From Lawsonibacter sp. (GTDB lineage: Bacteria; Bacillota; Clostridia; Oscillospirales; Oscillospiraceae): 35,297 nucleotides of DNA. The notes beneath the pieces were generated by a model that saw only the letters and a list, made by a program, of their open reading frames with translations, did not search any database and was not told the origin of the DNA. Shown one piece after another: positions 1-8,302 of this stretch. Positions within the stretch are counted from its first letter, which is position 1. Each line of letters begins with the position of its first letter. Made by a program: the position numbers and the translations under genes. Location of the stretch: contig JAAWIE010000015.1 in NCBI GenBank assembly GCA_022796195.1, forward strand, positions 1-35,297, in the 5' to 3' direction.

Positions 1-625
1 CACCACCCTGCGCAACATCATCGGCGACCTGGAGCTGGACCAGACCCTCACCAGCCGGGACCACATCAACACCAAGATGCGCGCCCTTCTGGACGAGGCT
101 ACCGACCCCTGGGGCATCAAGGTCAACCGGGTAGAGCTGAAAAACATCATGCCGCCCCGGGATATTCAAGAGTCGATGGAGAAACAAATGCGGGCTGAGC
201 GGGAACGCCGGGAATCCATCCTCCAGGCCGAGGGGCAGAAGCAGTCTCAGATTCTGGTGGCTGAGGGCGAAAAGCAGGCCGCTATCCTCCGGGCCGACGC
301 CGCCAAGCAGGCCGCGGTACTCCAGGCCGAGGGCGCCAAACAGGCCAAGATTCTGGAGGCCGAGGCTGAGGCCGAGGCCATCATGAAGGTCCAGCAGGCC
401 ACTGCCGACGCCATCCGTCTCATCAACGAAGCCGCCCCCGGACAGGGTGTGCTGACCATTAAGGCGCTGGAGGCATTTACTGCCGCCGCCAACGGCAAGG
501 CCACCAAGATCATCATTCCCAGCGAGCTCCAGGGCATTGCCGGTCTGGCCGCCGCCGCCAAAACCGTCTTTGACACAGAGGACCCCAAAGCCACCATTAC
601 GAAAACGGTGCCCAAAACGTTATAA
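1..625 (+). CDS. SPFH/band-7 domain membrane-scaffold protein (5' partial)
   Basis: The frame is open from base 2, so the N-terminus (membrane anchor and most of the SPFH domain) lies outside the window. The visible part starts in the late SPFH domain (TTLRNIIGDLELDQTLTSRD, then GIKVNRVELKNIMPP), typical of QmcA/stomatin-type proteins. It continues into a charged Ala/Gln-rich coiled coil with about five 11-residue repeats of the type xILxAEGxKQA, and ends in a conserved segment with GVLTIKALEAF and KIIIPSEL. Family members oligomerise at the membrane and organise membrane microdomains or protease complexes; the specific role here is unknown. An NfeD partner often lies upstream in this family and cannot be checked here. 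The assignment to the SPFH family is firm and the subfamily is inferred. Confidence 0.88.
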   Translation, partial: TTLRNIIGDLELDQTLTSRDHINTKMRALLDEATDPWGIKVNRVELKNIMPPRDIQESMEKQMRAERERRESILQAEGQKQSQILVAEGEKQAAILRADAAKQAAVLQAEGAKQAKILEAEAEAEAIMKVQQATADAIRLINEAAPGQGVLTIKALEAFTAAANGKATKIIIPSELQGIAGLAAAAKTVFDTEDPKATITKTVPKTL

Positions 626-631
626 GCACAC

Positions 632-675
632 AAAAGCGCCGCCCCTTCCGGTCTGGACAGGGGCGGCGCTTTTTC
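632..675. terminator. Bidirectional intrinsic terminator
   Basis: A perfect 14-bp stem pairs 632-645 (AAAAGCGCCGCCCC) with 660-673 (GGGGCGGCGCTTTT) around a 14-nt loop. T runs follow on both strands because the A run on the left arm is the T run of the other strand. It sits between the convergent SPFH gene (stop at 625) and araD (stop at 681), so it can end both transcripts. Confidence 0.9.
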
Positions 676-680
676 TTGTC

Positions 681-1379
681 TCAGCTTTGGCCGTAGTAGG
701 CGCTGGGGCCGTGTTTGCGGAAATAGTGCTTATCCTGAATTCTCTGAGGGGCAGGTCCGGCGGAGGGGCGAATCTGCCGGGTAAGGATTGCCATTCTGGC
801 CACCTCCTCCATCACTACCGCATGATTCACCGCCTGAGCCGCATCCTTACCCCAGGTAAAGGGGCCGTGGCTGGCACAGATCACACCGGGAACGGCGGTA
901 GGCTCAATGCAGCGTTCCTGGAAGGTTTCCACAATGATCTTACCGGTGTTTTTTTCATAGTCCTCCTCCAGCTCCACCAGAGACAGGTGGCGCGCACAGG
1001 GGATGGAGCCGTAGAAATAGTCGGCGTGCGTGGTGCCAAAGCAGGGGATATCCTCCCCAGCCTGGGCCCAGGCCACCGCATGGGGGCTGTGAGTATGGAC
1101 TACGCCGCCCACTCCAGGAAAGGCGCGGTACAGCTCCAGATGAGTCTTGGTGTCGCTGGAGGGCCTCCACTTGCCCTCCACTGTCTCTCCGGTCTCCAGA
1201 CTGACCACCACCATATCTTCTGCGGTCATGCCGTCGTAGTCCAGGCCGGAGGGTTTAATCACCATCAGGTTCTTGTCCCGGTCCAAGCCGGACACGTTGC
1301 CCCAGGTAAAGGTGACCAGTCCATATTTGGGAAGCAGGAGATTAGCCTCTAAGACCTGTTGTTTGAGTTCTTCTAGCAT
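681..1379 (-). CDS. araD: L-ribulose-5-phosphate 4-epimerase
   Basis: Class II aldolase/epimerase of about 232 residues, the usual AraD length. It converts L-ribulose 5-phosphate to D-xylulose 5-phosphate, the last step of bacterial arabinose breakdown, in the cytoplasm. Visible family motifs are WGNVSG and KPSG (phosphate binding), the zinc-ligand motif [17 protein letters not shown], and the C-terminal zinc histidine in [10 protein letters not shown]. The ATG at 1379 is preferred to one 11 codons upstream because AGAGAGG lies 7 nt before it and the family starts at MLEELK. It is the last gene of the minus-strand ara operon, after araA. A small palindromic repeat separates the two genes. Confidence 0.95.
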   Translation of the reverse strand: MLEELKQQVLEANLLLPKYGLVTFTWGNVSGLDRDKNLMVIKPSGLDYDGMTAEDMVVVSLETGETVEGKWRPSSDTKTHLELYRAFPGVGGVVHTHSPHAVAWAQAGEDIPCFGTTHADYFYGSIPCARHLSLVELEEDYEKNTGKIIVETFQERCIEPTAVPGVICASHGPFTWGKDAAQAVNHAVVMEEVARMAILTRQIRPSAGPAPQRIQDKHYFRKHGPSAYYGQS

Positions 1380-1418
1380 AATGTTACCTCTCTTATCTGT
1401 GCGGGGACACACATAATG

Positions 1419-1448
1419 CGCCCGCGGGCGAAAGGCGCCCGCCCCTAC
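1419..1448 (-). repeat. REP-like palindromic repeat overlapping the araA stop codon
   Basis: Read on the minus strand this is GTAGGGGCGGGCGCC, then TTTCGCCCGCGGGCG. It is a GC-rich imperfect palindrome opening with GTAGGGGCGG, like the other repeats in this window. The TAG of araA (1445-1447) lies inside the conserved GTAGGGG end, so the element abuts or overlaps the coding end. Confidence 0.6.
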
Positions 1449-2902
1449 TTCAGCTTCCAGGCCAGGTCAGACAGGAACAGCTCATGCTCCAGACGCTCCA
1501 CCGTGGTATCCTTTGTAATGTGGACAAATTCAATCTCCATCATGGCACACCAATCCTTCATCTGCTCCGCCGTAACGTCGTAGCTGAGAACGGTGTGGTG
1601 GGCTCCGCCTGCGGTAATCCAGCACTCTACACCGGTAGTGAGAGAGGGCTCCGCCTGCCACATCACCCGGGCCACAGGCAGGTTTGGCATGGGGAGGATG
1701 GGCTTGACACAGTGGATATCCTGACAGATGAGACGCAGGCGTCCCCCCATATCGATGAGCGAGACCACAATAGCGTCCCCCTCTCTGCCCTCAAAGACCA
1801 GACGGGCGGGGTCCTTTTCGTTCATGCCGATTCCCAGGTGGTGGGTCTCAATGCGGGGCCTGCCGGCGGCGCAGCAGGGGCAGACCTCCAGCATGTGGGC
1901 CCCCAAAGAGTACTCCGCCCCCTCCGCCAGATGGTAAGTGTAGTCCTCCATAAACAGGGAACAGCCGTTTTCGCCCATAGCCTTCATGATGGCGGTCATG
2001 GCAGCCACTTTCCAGTCCCCTTCGCCGCCGTAGCCGTAGCCCTGGGCCATCAGGTGCTGCGAAGCCAGGCCGGGCAGCTGCTCCATGCCATACAGGTCCT
2101 GGAAGGTGTTGGAGAACGCCTTGCATCCCTCGGCGTCCAGCATCTTTTTCATGGCGATTTCTTCCCTGGCCTGATAGCGTATGGCGTCCACATTTTCGGT
2201 AGCAATGTCGTAATTGGCCTTATAAGTATCCATCAGCGCGTCGATCTCAGCGTCGGTGACCGCGTTCATCACCTTAACCAGGTCTCCCACGGCCCAGGTG
2301 TTCACCTGCCAGCCCAGCTTGGCCTGGACTTCCACCTTATCGCCCTCTGTGACGGCTACCTCTCTCATATTATCACCAAAGCGCATGACTTTCAAGCCCC
2401 TGGACACAGAAACACCCACAGCGGCCCGCATCCAGCCGGCAATTCGCTTCCGCACAGCGGGGTCCTGCCAGTGGCCGGCGATGATCTTCCGCGGCATGCG
2501 CAGGCGGGCAGCAATAAACCCATGCTCCCGGTCGCCGTGGGCGGCCTGGTTCAGGTTCATAAAGTCCATGTCGATCTCTTCGTTGGGGATCTCCCGGTTG
2601 TACTGAGTGGCAAAATGACAGTAGGGCTTTTGCAGGCTGGCAAAGCCGTTGATCCACATTTTGGAGGGGCTGAAGGTATGGCACCAGGTAATAATCCCGG
2701 CGCAGGCGTCATCATAGTTGGCCTCTTTAACCACATCGGCAATCTCTTTGTTGGTCTTGGCAGTCACCTTGTAGAGCAGGGGAAAGGGGAGCGCCTTACT
2801 CAGCTCCTCCGCCATCTCCTGCGCCCGGGCGGCCACCGTCTCCAACACCTCGGGACCGTACAGAAACTGACTGCCCACCACAAACCAGAATGAATACTTC
2901 AT
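1445..2902 (-). CDS. araA: L-arabinose isomerase
   Basis: This 485-residue protein interconverts L-arabinose and L-ribulose. It starts [20 protein letters not shown], the standard AraA opening. Further family blocks are [37 protein letters not shown] and FMEDYTYH (two catalytic/metal glutamates), GAHMLEVCP, and the C-terminal GGAHHTVLS with the metal histidine. Length is slightly below the roughly 496-500 of the Bacillus and E. coli enzymes. The ATG at 2902 is chosen because AAGGAGG lies 7 nt upstream; a start 10 codons earlier lacks this. It is second-last in the operon. The 97-bp gap to the kinase gene upstream carries two palindromic repeats. Confidence 0.97.
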   Translation of the reverse strand: MKYSFWFVVGSQFLYGPEVLETVAARAQEMAEELSKALPFPLLYKVTAKTNKEIADVVKEANYDDACAGIITWCHTFSPSKMWINGFASLQKPYCHFATQYNREIPNEEIDMDFMNLNQAAHGDREHGFIAARLRMPRKIIAGHWQDPAVRKRIAGWMRAAVGVSVSRGLKVMRFGDNMREVAVTEGDKVEVQAKLGWQVNTWAVGDLVKVMNAVTDAEIDALMDTYKANYDIATENVDAIRYQAREEIAMKKMLDAEGCKAFSNTFQDLYGMEQLPGLASQHLMAQGYGYGGEGDWKVAAMTAIMKAMGENGCSLFMEDYTYHLAEGAEYSLGAHMLEVCPCCAAGRPRIETHHLGIGMNEKDPARLVFEGREGDAIVVSLIDMGGRLRLICQDIHCVKPILPMPNLPVARVMWQAEPSLTTGVECWITAGGAHHTVLSYDVTAEQMKDWCAMMEIEFVHITKDTTVERLEHELFLSDLAWKLK

Positions 2903-2920
2903 AAAAATTCCTCCTTGTGC

Positions 2921-2940
2921 AGGGCGGAGCACATCCGCCC
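2921..2940. repeat. Small palindromic repeat, copy 1 (araB-araA gap)
   Basis: A 7-bp stem GGGCGGA (2922-2928) pairs with TCCGCCC (2934-2940) around the loop GCACA. It is nearly identical to the copy at 2964-2983, differing by one base in the loop. It lies just upstream of the araA ribosome site. Confidence 0.65.
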
Positions 2941-2963
2941 ATAAAAATCAGAAACAGAACCGG

Positions 2964-2983
2964 AGGGCGGAGCGCATCCGCCC
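2964..2983. repeat. Small palindromic repeat, copy 2 (araB-araA gap)
   Basis: GGGCGGA (2965-2971) pairs with TCCGCCC (2977-2983) around GCGCA. It is in the same orientation as the copy 43 nt away, making a tandem pair inside the operon. Confidence 0.65.
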
Positions 2984-2998
2984 CCCACAGGCGGCGTT

Positions 2999-4525
2999 TT
3001 ACAAAACCGGCACAGCTGTCCGCTCCACCTCAAGCAGAGCTTGGAACCGGCGGATATAGGCATTGAACCCCTCCACTACGGCCGGGTCCGGCCGGATTGT
3101 GGCGCCGGTCGTTCCGGCAAAGACTTTTTGGGCCAGATAGTCCTCCAGGCGCTCCTCAGGCCCCCGGTTCAAACGGTAAGCGGCCAGCAGGGCCATACCA
3201 TAAGGTCCTCCATCCCCAGCAGTCTCCATACAGGTTACAGGGGCGTTGCAGGCGGCAGCCAGATAGCTCTGCCCCACCACGGGGGTCAGAAACAGCCCGC
3301 CGTGGCCGGTGAGGGAGTCAATAGCCACCTGTTCTGCCGCCAGAATATCCATGCCGATTTTCAAGGTGGCCATGGTGGAGTAGAGCTGGGCGCGGAAAAA
3401 GTTTGCCAATGTAAATCTGGTCTCCGGGGTACGGGCCACCAGGGGGCGGCCCGCGTCCATGTGGGTCACGCCCTCTCCGGCCAGATAGTTGCACACCAGC
3501 ACGCCGCCGCAGTCCACTTCTCCCTCCATGCTCTTTTCATAGAGCTTGGTGTACAGCTCCCCTGCCTCCGGGTTTGCTCCGAAAAGACGGACCGCCTCTC
3601 CCAGAACCTCCACCCAGGCGTTGGTGTCGTTGGTGCAATTATTGCAGTGGACCATAGCCACTGGAGCCCCGGTGGGAGTCGTCACCAAGTCGATCTCCGG
3701 GTAGACCTTCTCCAAGGGACGCTCCAGCACCACCATGGAGAAGATAGAGGTCCCGGCGGACACATTGCCGGTCCGGGGCGCCACCGCGTTAGTAGCCGTC
3801 ATGCCGGTGCCCGCGTCCCCCTCGGCAGGGGCAAAGGGTGTGCCCGCAGGAAGCAGGCCGTCCAGCAGGGCGGCGCCCTCCTCTGTAAGGACGCCTGCAT
3901 CCGCTCCCGCCGTTAACACCTTGGGCAGCAGCTCTTCCAGCTTCCAGGGCAGCTCTAGGGGGGAGATAAACGCATTAAACTGCTCCACCATCCTCTTGTT
4001 ATAGTCCAGTGTTCCGCTGTCAATGGGGAACATGCCGCTGGCCTCGCCCACACCTACCGCGTGAACGCCAGTGAGCTTATAGTGGACATATCCGGCCAGT
4101 GTGGTCAGGTGGGCAATCTGGGACACATGGGCTTCTCCGTTTAAAATGGCCTGATACAGGTGGGCAATGGACCACCGCTGAGGGATATTGAACCCAAACC
4201 GTTCGGTCAGCTCCGCTGCGGCGGGACCGGTGTTGGTATTCTGCCAAGTGCGGAAGGGGGTAAGCAGATTCCAGTCCTGGTCAAAGGCCAGATAGCCGTG
4301 CATCATGGCAGATACACCGGCAGCCGCGATTGCATCCCGGTCATTCACCTGGGACAGAGCGGTTTTCAGTCCCGTCCATACCTCATCCAGGGGATAGGTC
4401 CATATGCCGTTCTCGTACCGGGACGCCCAGGTATAGTCCCCCGATGAGACGGGCTTGAAGCCTTCGTCAATGGCAATGGCTTTGATCCGGGTGGACCCCA
4501 GTTCAATGCCCAAACAGGTCTTCAT
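2999..4525 (-). CDS. FGGY-family carbohydrate kinase, probable L-ribulokinase
   Basis: This 508-residue FGGY kinase starts with the phosphate-binding loop LGIELGSTRIKAIAID and contains the C-terminal signature region GHGGLFLTPVVGQSYLAAAC, then TAGDGGPYGMALLAAY. It lies directly between the sugar transporter and araA-araD. ATP-dependent phosphorylation of L-ribulose is therefore the expected step, and no other kinase is in the operon. It is shorter than and unlike the classical AraB of about 560 residues, and closer to the xylulokinase-like branch seen with araA/araD in Clostridia, so the symbol is left blank. TAAGGAGGG sits before the ATG. The gap to the upstream permease gene is 12 nt, consistent with one transcript. 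Family is certain; substrate is inferred from context. Confidence 0.88.
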   Translation of the reverse strand: MKTCLGIELGSTRIKAIAIDEGFKPVSSGDYTWASRYENGIWTYPLDEVWTGLKTALSQVNDRDAIAAAGVSAMMHGYLAFDQDWNLLTPFRTWQNTNTGPAAAELTERFGFNIPQRWSIAHLYQAILNGEAHVSQIAHLTTLAGYVHYKLTGVHAVGVGEASGMFPIDSGTLDYNKRMVEQFNAFISPLELPWKLEELLPKVLTAGADAGVLTEEGAALLDGLLPAGTPFAPAEGDAGTGMTATNAVAPRTGNVSAGTSIFSMVVLERPLEKVYPEIDLVTTPTGAPVAMVHCNNCTNDTNAWVEVLGEAVRLFGANPEAGELYTKLYEKSMEGEVDCGGVLVCNYLAGEGVTHMDAGRPLVARTPETRFTLANFFRAQLYSTMATLKIGMDILAAEQVAIDSLTGHGGLFLTPVVGQSYLAAACNAPVTCMETAGDGGPYGMALLAAYRLNRGPEERLEDYLAQKVFAGTTGATIRPDPAVVEGFNAYIRRFQALLEVERTAVPVL

Positions 4526-4537
4526 AGCGTTCCCTCC

Positions 4538-5581
4538 TTATTTTTTGTTCTTCCGCAGCAGAACAATACTCTGAACCACTAGGAACAGGCAGAGCATGGC
4601 CGCCACGGTGATATTGGACCACCACGCCTCGTCAAAACCCAGAGAGGAGACGATGCGCTTGATGGTGTTCAGGCTGAGCACTCCAAAGAAGGTTCCCGCC
4701 ACATTGCCAACTCCGCCGGTAAGCAGGGTACCGCCGATAATCGAGGAGGCGATGGCATTCATCTCATCCCCTGCGCCGTTGGCAACGTCGCCGCTGCCCA
4801 CATGGAGGAAATAGAGAATACCGCCCAAACCGGCCAGCAGCCCGCACAGCACATGGGCCAGGAACTTGGTCCGGCGCACATTGATACCTAGCATATTGGC
4901 GCTTTGGCTGTTGCCGCCCACAGCGTAGAAATTCCGGCCCAGCTTGGTCCAGCGCAGCAGGCAGAACAGAAGCGCCACCACCAGCAGGGCGATAATCACG
5001 CCCACCTCCACATAGGCGGGGATATACTGGCCCAGTTTGTTGTTAGCGCCCAGCCCTGGGACAAAGATACGGGTTTCCTTTACGGCCAGAAAGCCCTCGT
5101 TGGTCACCCGAACCGGCTCTTTGCTGACCATGGTCGTCATACCTTTGGCAAAGAACATGCCAGCCAGCGAGACAATAAAGGGCTGAATCCCCAGATGGGC
5201 CACCAGGAAGCCCTGGACCATGCCAAAGGCCAAGCCAATGCCCAAACCAATAAGGATCACAGTCAGCATACTTCCGCCCTGGCGTTCCAGGTTCACCGCG
5301 CAGGTCATGCACACCAGACAGGTAACCGCGCCCACACTGATGTCAATGCCGCCGGTAATCATGACGATGCTCATACCACAGGACAGGACGATGAGGGAGG
5401 CATTGTTATTCAAGATGTTGAGGAAGTTCTGCGGTTTGGTAAAGCCTCCGCCCAGAAAGAGAACGGCGGACAGATATAGAATAAAGAAGACCACCACCGT
5501 AATGGTGAGCAGCAGATTGGTGTCGCTCATAGAAACGCCTTTCAGGCGTCCCTGTCTGTCAAGCGTAATTTCCTTCGGCAT
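4538..5581 (-). CDS. Sugar ABC transporter permease (YjfF-like)
   Basis: This 347-residue polytopic permease of the RbsC/BPD_transp_2 family has about 8-10 hydrophobic segments. It carries the conserved loop GMSIVMITGGIDISVG and the coupling segment YAVGGNSQSANMLGIN, which contacts the ATPase. It is the second of two non-identical permeases. The start overlaps the end of the first permease region (stop at 5583, ATG at 5581), with AAGGGGG upstream, so translation is probably coupled. Two distinct permeases plus a double ATPase and a lipoprotein match the E. coli YtfQ-YtfR-YtfT-YjfF galactofuranose importer and the related Shewanella arabinose system. It therefore likely forms half of the membrane channel for L-arabinose. 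Confidence 0.9.
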   Translation of the reverse strand: MPKEITLDRQGRLKGVSMSDTNLLLTITVVVFFILYLSAVLFLGGGFTKPQNFLNILNNNASLIVLSCGMSIVMITGGIDISVGAVTCLVCMTCAVNLERQGGSMLTVILIGLGIGLAFGMVQGFLVAHLGIQPFIVSLAGMFFAKGMTTMVSKEPVRVTNEGFLAVKETRIFVPGLGANNKLGQYIPAYVEVGVIIALLVVALLFCLLRWTKLGRNFYAVGGNSQSANMLGINVRRTKFLAHVLCGLLAGLGGILYFLHVGSGDVANGAGDEMNAIASSIIGGTLLTGGVGNVAGTFFGVLSLNTIKRIVSSLGFDEAWWSNITVAAMLCLFLVVQSIVLLRKNKK

Positions 5582-5582
5582 A

Positions 5583-6692
5583 TCAGGATACCCCCTTTGC
5601 CGTCTTGGCGGGCGCTTTCTTCATACCCGCCAGCTTCTCCCGCACCACCGGGGCGCTGAGCACCACCAGCAGAATCACCACCACCGCCTTATAGGCGGGC
5701 AGGGCAGTGGAGGGCACCTCATACTTGTAGAGGGTAGTGGTGAGAAACTGAATCACATAGGCGCCCAGGATGGAGCCATAGATGTTGAACTTGCCGCCGG
5801 ACAGGGCGTTTCCGCCCAGGGCAACCGCAAGAATCGCATCCATTTCGATGTTCTCCGCAATGCGGGAATAGTTGATGGACCCGCTGCGGCTGACCCGAAT
5901 AAAACCAGCAACCGCCACACATACACCAAGAATCACATAGGTAAGGAGCTTAATCATCTTGGGGTCCAGGCCGTTGAGGCGGGAGGAATTGGCGTTAATC
6001 CCCACCGACTGAGTATAAAGCCCCAAAGTGGTAAATTTCAGCACCAGCCAAAATGCCGCAACCACCAAGAGGGTAATAAAGATGGGCGTGGGCACGGGGA
6101 TACCAGGGAGAAAGGTTCCCGCGTACTTGAAGGACAGGTCGTTGATAATGGGCAACTGGTTGTTGTTGATCCAGGCGGCAATGGAGCGCCCAGCTGTGTA
6201 CATGATGAGGGTAGCCACCATGGGCTGGATATTGAAGTAGGCCACCATCGCGCCGTTAAATGCGCCGAAAATCATGGTCGCGCCGATGCCGATGAGCACC
6301 GCCAGAAACAGGTTCATCTGCATCGTGTCCGCAGTAACCTGCCCGCCGCAGACCATCCGGAGAATTACGCTGCCGGCAATGGCCATGGTCGCACCCACCG
6401 AGATATCCTGTCCACCGGAGGAGGCGGTCACTAAGGTCATGCCGATGGCCAGGATGACCAGTTCTGAGGCGTTATCCAGCACAGAAATTATATTTCCGCT
6501 GAGTACCGGATTGCCCAAGCTGTTCTCTTTTACGGTAACGGCAAAGAACTTCGGGTCGGCGATCAGGTTAAACAGCACCAGCAGCGTCAGCGCCGCGATG
6601 GGGATAAACAGCTGCTGGCGGGTGAGCCGCTTCCACAGCCCCTCGTCGGGCCGTTTCAGCTTGGACTCGGGGTTTTTTACGGGGGTCGTCAT
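5583..6692 (-). CDS. Sugar ABC transporter permease (YtfT-like)
   Basis: This 369-residue RbsC-family permease has a cytoplasmic N-tail of about 28 residues, multiple hydrophobic helices, the signature GMTLVTASSGGQDISVGA and the coupling motif SVGINANSSRLNGLD. The extended SGGQDISVG loop resembles YtfT rather than RbsC. Its first four bases overlap the end of the ATPase gene (ATGA junction at 6689-6692), so the genes are translationally coupled. It should pair with the second permease as a heterodimer. Substrate (arabinose, perhaps its furanose form) is inferred from operon context. Confidence 0.9.
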   Translation of the reverse strand: MTTPVKNPESKLKRPDEGLWKRLTRQQLFIPIAALTLLVLFNLIADPKFFAVTVKENSLGNPVLSGNIISVLDNASELVILAIGMTLVTASSGGQDISVGATMAIAGSVILRMVCGGQVTADTMQMNLFLAVLIGIGATMIFGAFNGAMVAYFNIQPMVATLIMYTAGRSIAAWINNNQLPIINDLSFKYAGTFLPGIPVPTPIFITLLVVAAFWLVLKFTTLGLYTQSVGINANSSRLNGLDPKMIKLLTYVILGVCVAVAGFIRVSRSGSINYSRIAENIEMDAILAVALGGNALSGGKFNIYGSILGAYVIQFLTTTLYKYEVPSTALPAYKAVVVILLVVLSAPVVREKLAGMKKAPAKTAKGVS

Positions 6693-8206
6693 GCCTCGTC
6701 ACCTCCTGCAATGGTAGCCATAATCCTGCTCTGTGTCAGCTCCTCACCGGTCAGCTCACCCACTGCTTTCCGGTCCCGCATCACAATCAGCCGGGAACAG
6801 GTACGCAGCATCTCGTCAATTTCTGACGAGATGAAGGTGATGCTTGCACCCTTCTCCGCCAGACGGAGGACCAGCTTCTGAATTTCGATTTTCGTACCAA
6901 TATCGATGCCTCGGGTGGGTTCGTCCAGGATCAAATATTTGGGGTCGGTGAGCAGCCACCGGGCCAGAATACATTTTTGCTGGTTTCCGCCGGACAGGGA
7001 CTTGATGGGGGTGTCAGAGGAGGCGGTTTTAATTTCCAGCAGTTGGATGTAGTTGTCGGCAAATGCTTCGGCCTGGGCCCTGGAGATGGGACGGAAGAAG
7101 CCCTTTTTTACCTGATAAGCCAGAATAATGTTCTCCCGGACGGACAGATCGCCTACAATGCCATCGCCCTTCCGGTCCTCCGGCAGGTAGCCGATGCCCT
7201 GCTTCATGGCGTCCAGAGGCTTTTTAATCTTGACCTCTCTGCCGTCCATTTTGACGGCGCCGCCGGTGACATGATCCGCACCGAAAATAGCCCGGACACA
7301 CTCGCTCCGACCGGAGCCCAGAAGGCCGGTAAAGCCGTTGACCTCCCCCTTACGGATAGAGAAGTCAAAGGGCTTGATGCCTGCACTGCTGCACAGGCCC
7401 CTGGCCTCCAATACAGGGGCGCCCTCCTGGTGGATGGCCGCACCCCCCGACTCCCCCTTGATGTCGGCCATGTCGTCCAGCTCCTTGCCCAGCATCTTGC
7501 TGACCAGCTGAACGCGGGGCAGGTCCTCGATGACGTATTCGCCTACCAGTTGGCCGTCCCGGAGGACAGTAATCCGGTCGCAGATCTCATAAACCTGTTC
7601 CAGGAAGTGGGTGACGAAGATAATGCCTACGCCTTTGGCTTTCAGGTCCCGCATCAGGCCAAAGAGCTTCACCACCTCCTGCTCGTCCAGGGATGAGGTT
7701 GGTTCGTCCAAAATCAGCACTTTACATTCCATATCCACCGCCCGGGCGATGGCCACCATCTGCTGGACGGCGATGGAACAGGTGCCCAGCTGCTGGGTTG
7801 GGCTGGCAGGGACGCCCAGCGACTTCAAAATCTTCCCTGCGCCGCTGTTCATCGCTTTCCAATTGGTCACAGCCCCCTTTGTACGCCCAATATACATGTT
7901 TTCCGCCACACTCAGGTTGGGGCAAAGGGTGATCTCCTGATAAACGGTGCTGATGCCTGCGTTCTGTGCGTCCTGGGGGGAGCGGATCACCGCCGCGCCC
8001 TCAATACCCTGGATGTGGACCTCACCGCCGTCTTTGGGATACACGCCGGTGAGGACCTTGATGAGGGTGGACTTGCCTGCGCCGTTCTCCCCCATCAGGG
8101 CATGGACCTCTCCCTCCCGCAGGGTAAAATCCACATCCTGAAGGGCGCGCACGCCGGGGAAGTATTTGCAGATGCCGCGCATTTCTAACACTACGCCGTC
8201 CTGCAT
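6689..8206 (-). CDS. Sugar ABC transporter ATP-binding protein, double NBD (YtfR-like)
   Basis: This 505-residue protein has two ATP-binding domains. Domain 1 has Walker A GENGAGKST (residues 39-47), a relaxed signature CSIAVQQMVAIARAV and Walker B VLILDEPTSSLD. Domain 2, as usual for monosaccharide CUT2 ATPases, has a degenerate Walker A (GLLGSGRSE), an intact LSGGNQQK signature and YLILDEPTRGIDIG. It powers sugar import with the two permeases encoded immediately downstream. Start: ATG at 8206 with a purine-rich GGAGGCG upstream. A strong hairpin lies between this gene and the binding-protein gene, which probably lowers its expression relative to the binding protein. Confidence 0.95.
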   Translation of the reverse strand: MQDGVVLEMRGICKYFPGVRALQDVDFTLREGEVHALMGENGAGKSTLIKVLTGVYPKDGGEVHIQGIEGAAVIRSPQDAQNAGISTVYQEITLCPNLSVAENMYIGRTKGAVTNWKAMNSGAGKILKSLGVPASPTQQLGTCSIAVQQMVAIARAVDMECKVLILDEPTSSLDEQEVVKLFGLMRDLKAKGVGIIFVTHFLEQVYEICDRITVLRDGQLVGEYVIEDLPRVQLVSKMLGKELDDMADIKGESGGAAIHQEGAPVLEARGLCSSAGIKPFDFSIRKGEVNGFTGLLGSGRSECVRAIFGADHVTGGAVKMDGREVKIKKPLDAMKQGIGYLPEDRKGDGIVGDLSVRENIILAYQVKKGFFRPISRAQAEAFADNYIQLLEIKTASSDTPIKSLSGGNQQKCILARWLLTDPKYLILDEPTRGIDIGTKIEIQKLVLRLAEKGASITFISSEIDEMLRTCSRLIVMRDRKAVGELTGEELTQSRIMATIAGGDEA

Positions 8207-8237
8207 AGGGATACGCCTCCATTCTTCTCATGATGAA

Positions 8238-8271
8238 ACACGCGGCGCGGCTGACATGCCGCGCCGCGTGT
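8238..8271 (-). terminator. Intercistronic hairpin / partial terminator
   Basis: A perfect 14-bp stem pairs 8238-8251 (ACACGCGGCGCGGC) with 8258-8271 around TGACAT. On the transcribed minus strand it is followed by only TTTCATC, so it is a weak terminator at best. Placed between the binding-protein gene and the ATPase gene, it fits the known pattern in which a hairpin protects the upstream mRNA and cuts downstream expression. Confidence 0.7.
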
Positions 8272-8302
8272 CGGTCACGTAATACGATTCATTCTCTTTG
8301 GC

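Noticed and set aside
1484-2893. 469-codon plus-strand open frame opposite araA
   Set aside because: Shadow of araA; low-complexity His/Gly-rich translation typical of antisense frames.
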